Of a stretch of DNA of 5,377 bases, positions 4,842 to 5,377 are shown in pieces (within the stretch, counting starts at the first letter, position 1; every line of letters begins with the position of its first letter). Source of the DNA: Nocardioidaceae bacterium. Lineage in GTDB: Bacteria > Actinomycetota > Actinomycetes > Propionibacteriales > Nocardioidaceae. The DNA is taken from positions 1 through 5,377 of the forward strand of contig JACCZJ010000289.1 in NCBI GenBank assembly GCA_013696065.1. The letters are read 5' to 3'. The notes below the pieces were generated by a model that worked only from the letters and a program-made list of their open reading frames with translations, was not told the origin of the DNA and made no database searches. The translations under genes and the position numbers were made by a program.

Positions 4842-5377
4842 GGTGAGATCTCTCCTCCCTCTGGTGGCCGCGTTTTGGATAGGGCGGCGGCCACCTCTGC
4901 CGACTGAGGCTGCTGGGGGACGGCCGACCGCCGCGGTGATCGCTGCACAGATTGGACGTCGCCCAACCCTGCGGGGTTCCGTCGATATGTCACCAACAGC
5001 GGCACCAGCCGAGACCTGCCCCGAGAGCACCGGCTCTTGACGGTGCCAGGTGCGCAGCCGAGGATCTGCGCCGCCTCATCGACCGAGTAGCCCTCCATGT
5101 CGACGAGCACCAGCGCCGCACGTTGCTCACTGTTCAGCTCGGCGAGTGCGGCGAACACGTCTGCGTGGCGTTCGGCGACCTCGACGGAGTCGTCAACGCT
5201 TTGTGGCGCCGCCAGGATGGCAGCTCGGTCGTCCTCATCGGGCAATGGCTCCGTGCGCTTGGAGCTGCGACGCCTCAGTCGGTCCAGGCAGGCGTTGACG
5301 ACGATCCGGTGCAGCCACGTCGTCACCTGCGCGTCGCCACGGAAGCTTTCAGCGCGGCGGAAGGCCGAGAGCAGGGC
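4838..5377 (-). CDS. sigM: ECF RNA polymerase sigma factor, SigM type (5' end outside the window)
   Basis: The last 179 residues of an extracytoplasmic-function sigma factor, which directs RNA polymerase to a stress regulon. The frame enters from the window edge reading ALLSAFRRAESFRGDAQ; the GTG at 5326 is only an internal valine. Seen: the end of sigma region 2 with FRGDAQVTTWLHRIVVNACLDRLRRR (residues 12-37, region 2.4, -10 recognition); a linker with acidic PLPDEDD (44-50); and region 4 from LAELNSEQRAALVLVDMEGY to its helix-turn-helix SVDEAAQILGCAPGTVKSRCSRGRSRL (98-124), which reads the -35 element. The segment FRGDxxVxTWLHRIVVNACLDRLRR closely resembles mycobacterial SigM as I remember it. 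A 51-residue Pro/Arg/Gln-rich tail follows region 4, longer than needed for DNA binding. The stop overlaps the start of the anti-sigma gene, so the two are translationally coupled. The promoter lies outside the window. Confidence 0.93.
   Translation of the reverse strand, partial: ALLSAFRRAESFRGDAQVTTWLHRIVVNACLDRLRRRSSKRTEPLPDEDDRAAILAAPQSVDDSVEVAERHADVFAALAELNSEQRAALVLVDMEGYSVDEAAQILGCAPGTVKSRCSRGRSRLVPLLVTYRRNPAGLGDVQSVQRSPRRSAVPQQPQSAEVAAALSKTRPPEGGEISP
4851..4858 (-). promoter_or_regulatory. Ribosome binding site of the anti-sigma gene, inside sigM
   Basis: Minus-strand GGAGGAGA lies nine bases before GTG 4841 and is read inside sigM as the codons of its C-terminal Glu-Gly-Gly-Glu. Together with the GTGA overlap it supports coupled synthesis of sigma and anti-sigma. 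Confidence 0.7.

Noticed and set aside
4842..5030. Upstream ATG extension of the anti-sigma gene (63 extra residues)
   Set aside because: It overlaps the end of sigM in another frame, lacks the ribosome binding site seen at GTG 4841, and would push the zinc module away from the N-terminus.
5326..5377. GTG at 5326 as the start of the sigma factor
   Set aside because: Family-typical residues (FRR-x-x-x-FRGD) continue upstream in frame to the window edge, so the gene is cut by the window and does not start there.

Overview
The window is a GC-rich stretch (about two-thirds G+C by eye) with GTG starts, strong GGAGG-type ribosome binding sites and protein families typical of Actinobacteria. The gene set is an ECF sigma factor of the SigM type, its zinc-binding membrane anti-sigma factor, trxB, trxA, a GNAT-family protein, a class I aminotransferase and a D-Ala-D-Ala ligase. 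From memory, this resembles the conserved actinobacterial block between murJ/sigM and parB/parA near the chromosome origin (in Mycobacterium tuberculosis, sigM-rsmA-trxB2-trxC close to parB-parA). No mobile element, CRISPR array, tRNA or rRNA is visible, so this looks like core chromosome. The species cannot be named from the sequence.

Layout from right to left on the minus strand: sigM (5' end cut off by the window edge) overlaps the anti-sigma gene by four bases (GTGA). After the anti-sigma stop there is a 94-base gap holding a perfect GGGAAT-N18-GTT promoter of the SigR/SigH thiol-stress type, then trxB and, 80 bases later, trxA. trxA converges, across 40 bases, on the plus-strand GNAT gene. 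The GNAT gene is divergent from the minus-strand aminotransferase, separated by 78 bases. The aminotransferase is followed 64 bases downstream by ddl, whose 3' end leaves the window.

Functionally there are three units. The first is membrane signalling: SigM is probably held inactive by the anti-sigma factor, which has an N-terminal zinc module with H6, H31, C35 and C38, one membrane helix, and an outer domain with two cysteines. The second is cytoplasmic disulfide reduction: NADPH to TrxB (CATC) to TrxA (WCGPC), with its own promoter of the disulfide-stress type. The third is an aminotransferase-ddl pair linked to amino acid metabolism and peptidoglycan precursor synthesis, with the GNAT protein between the second and third units.

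I did not find a wholly new system. The points most worth a second look are the SigR-type promoter, the 9-base tandem repeat that exactly encodes two zinc-ligand units of the anti-sigma factor, its two outer-domain cysteines, the choice of trxB start, and the cysteine-bearing GNAT protein.
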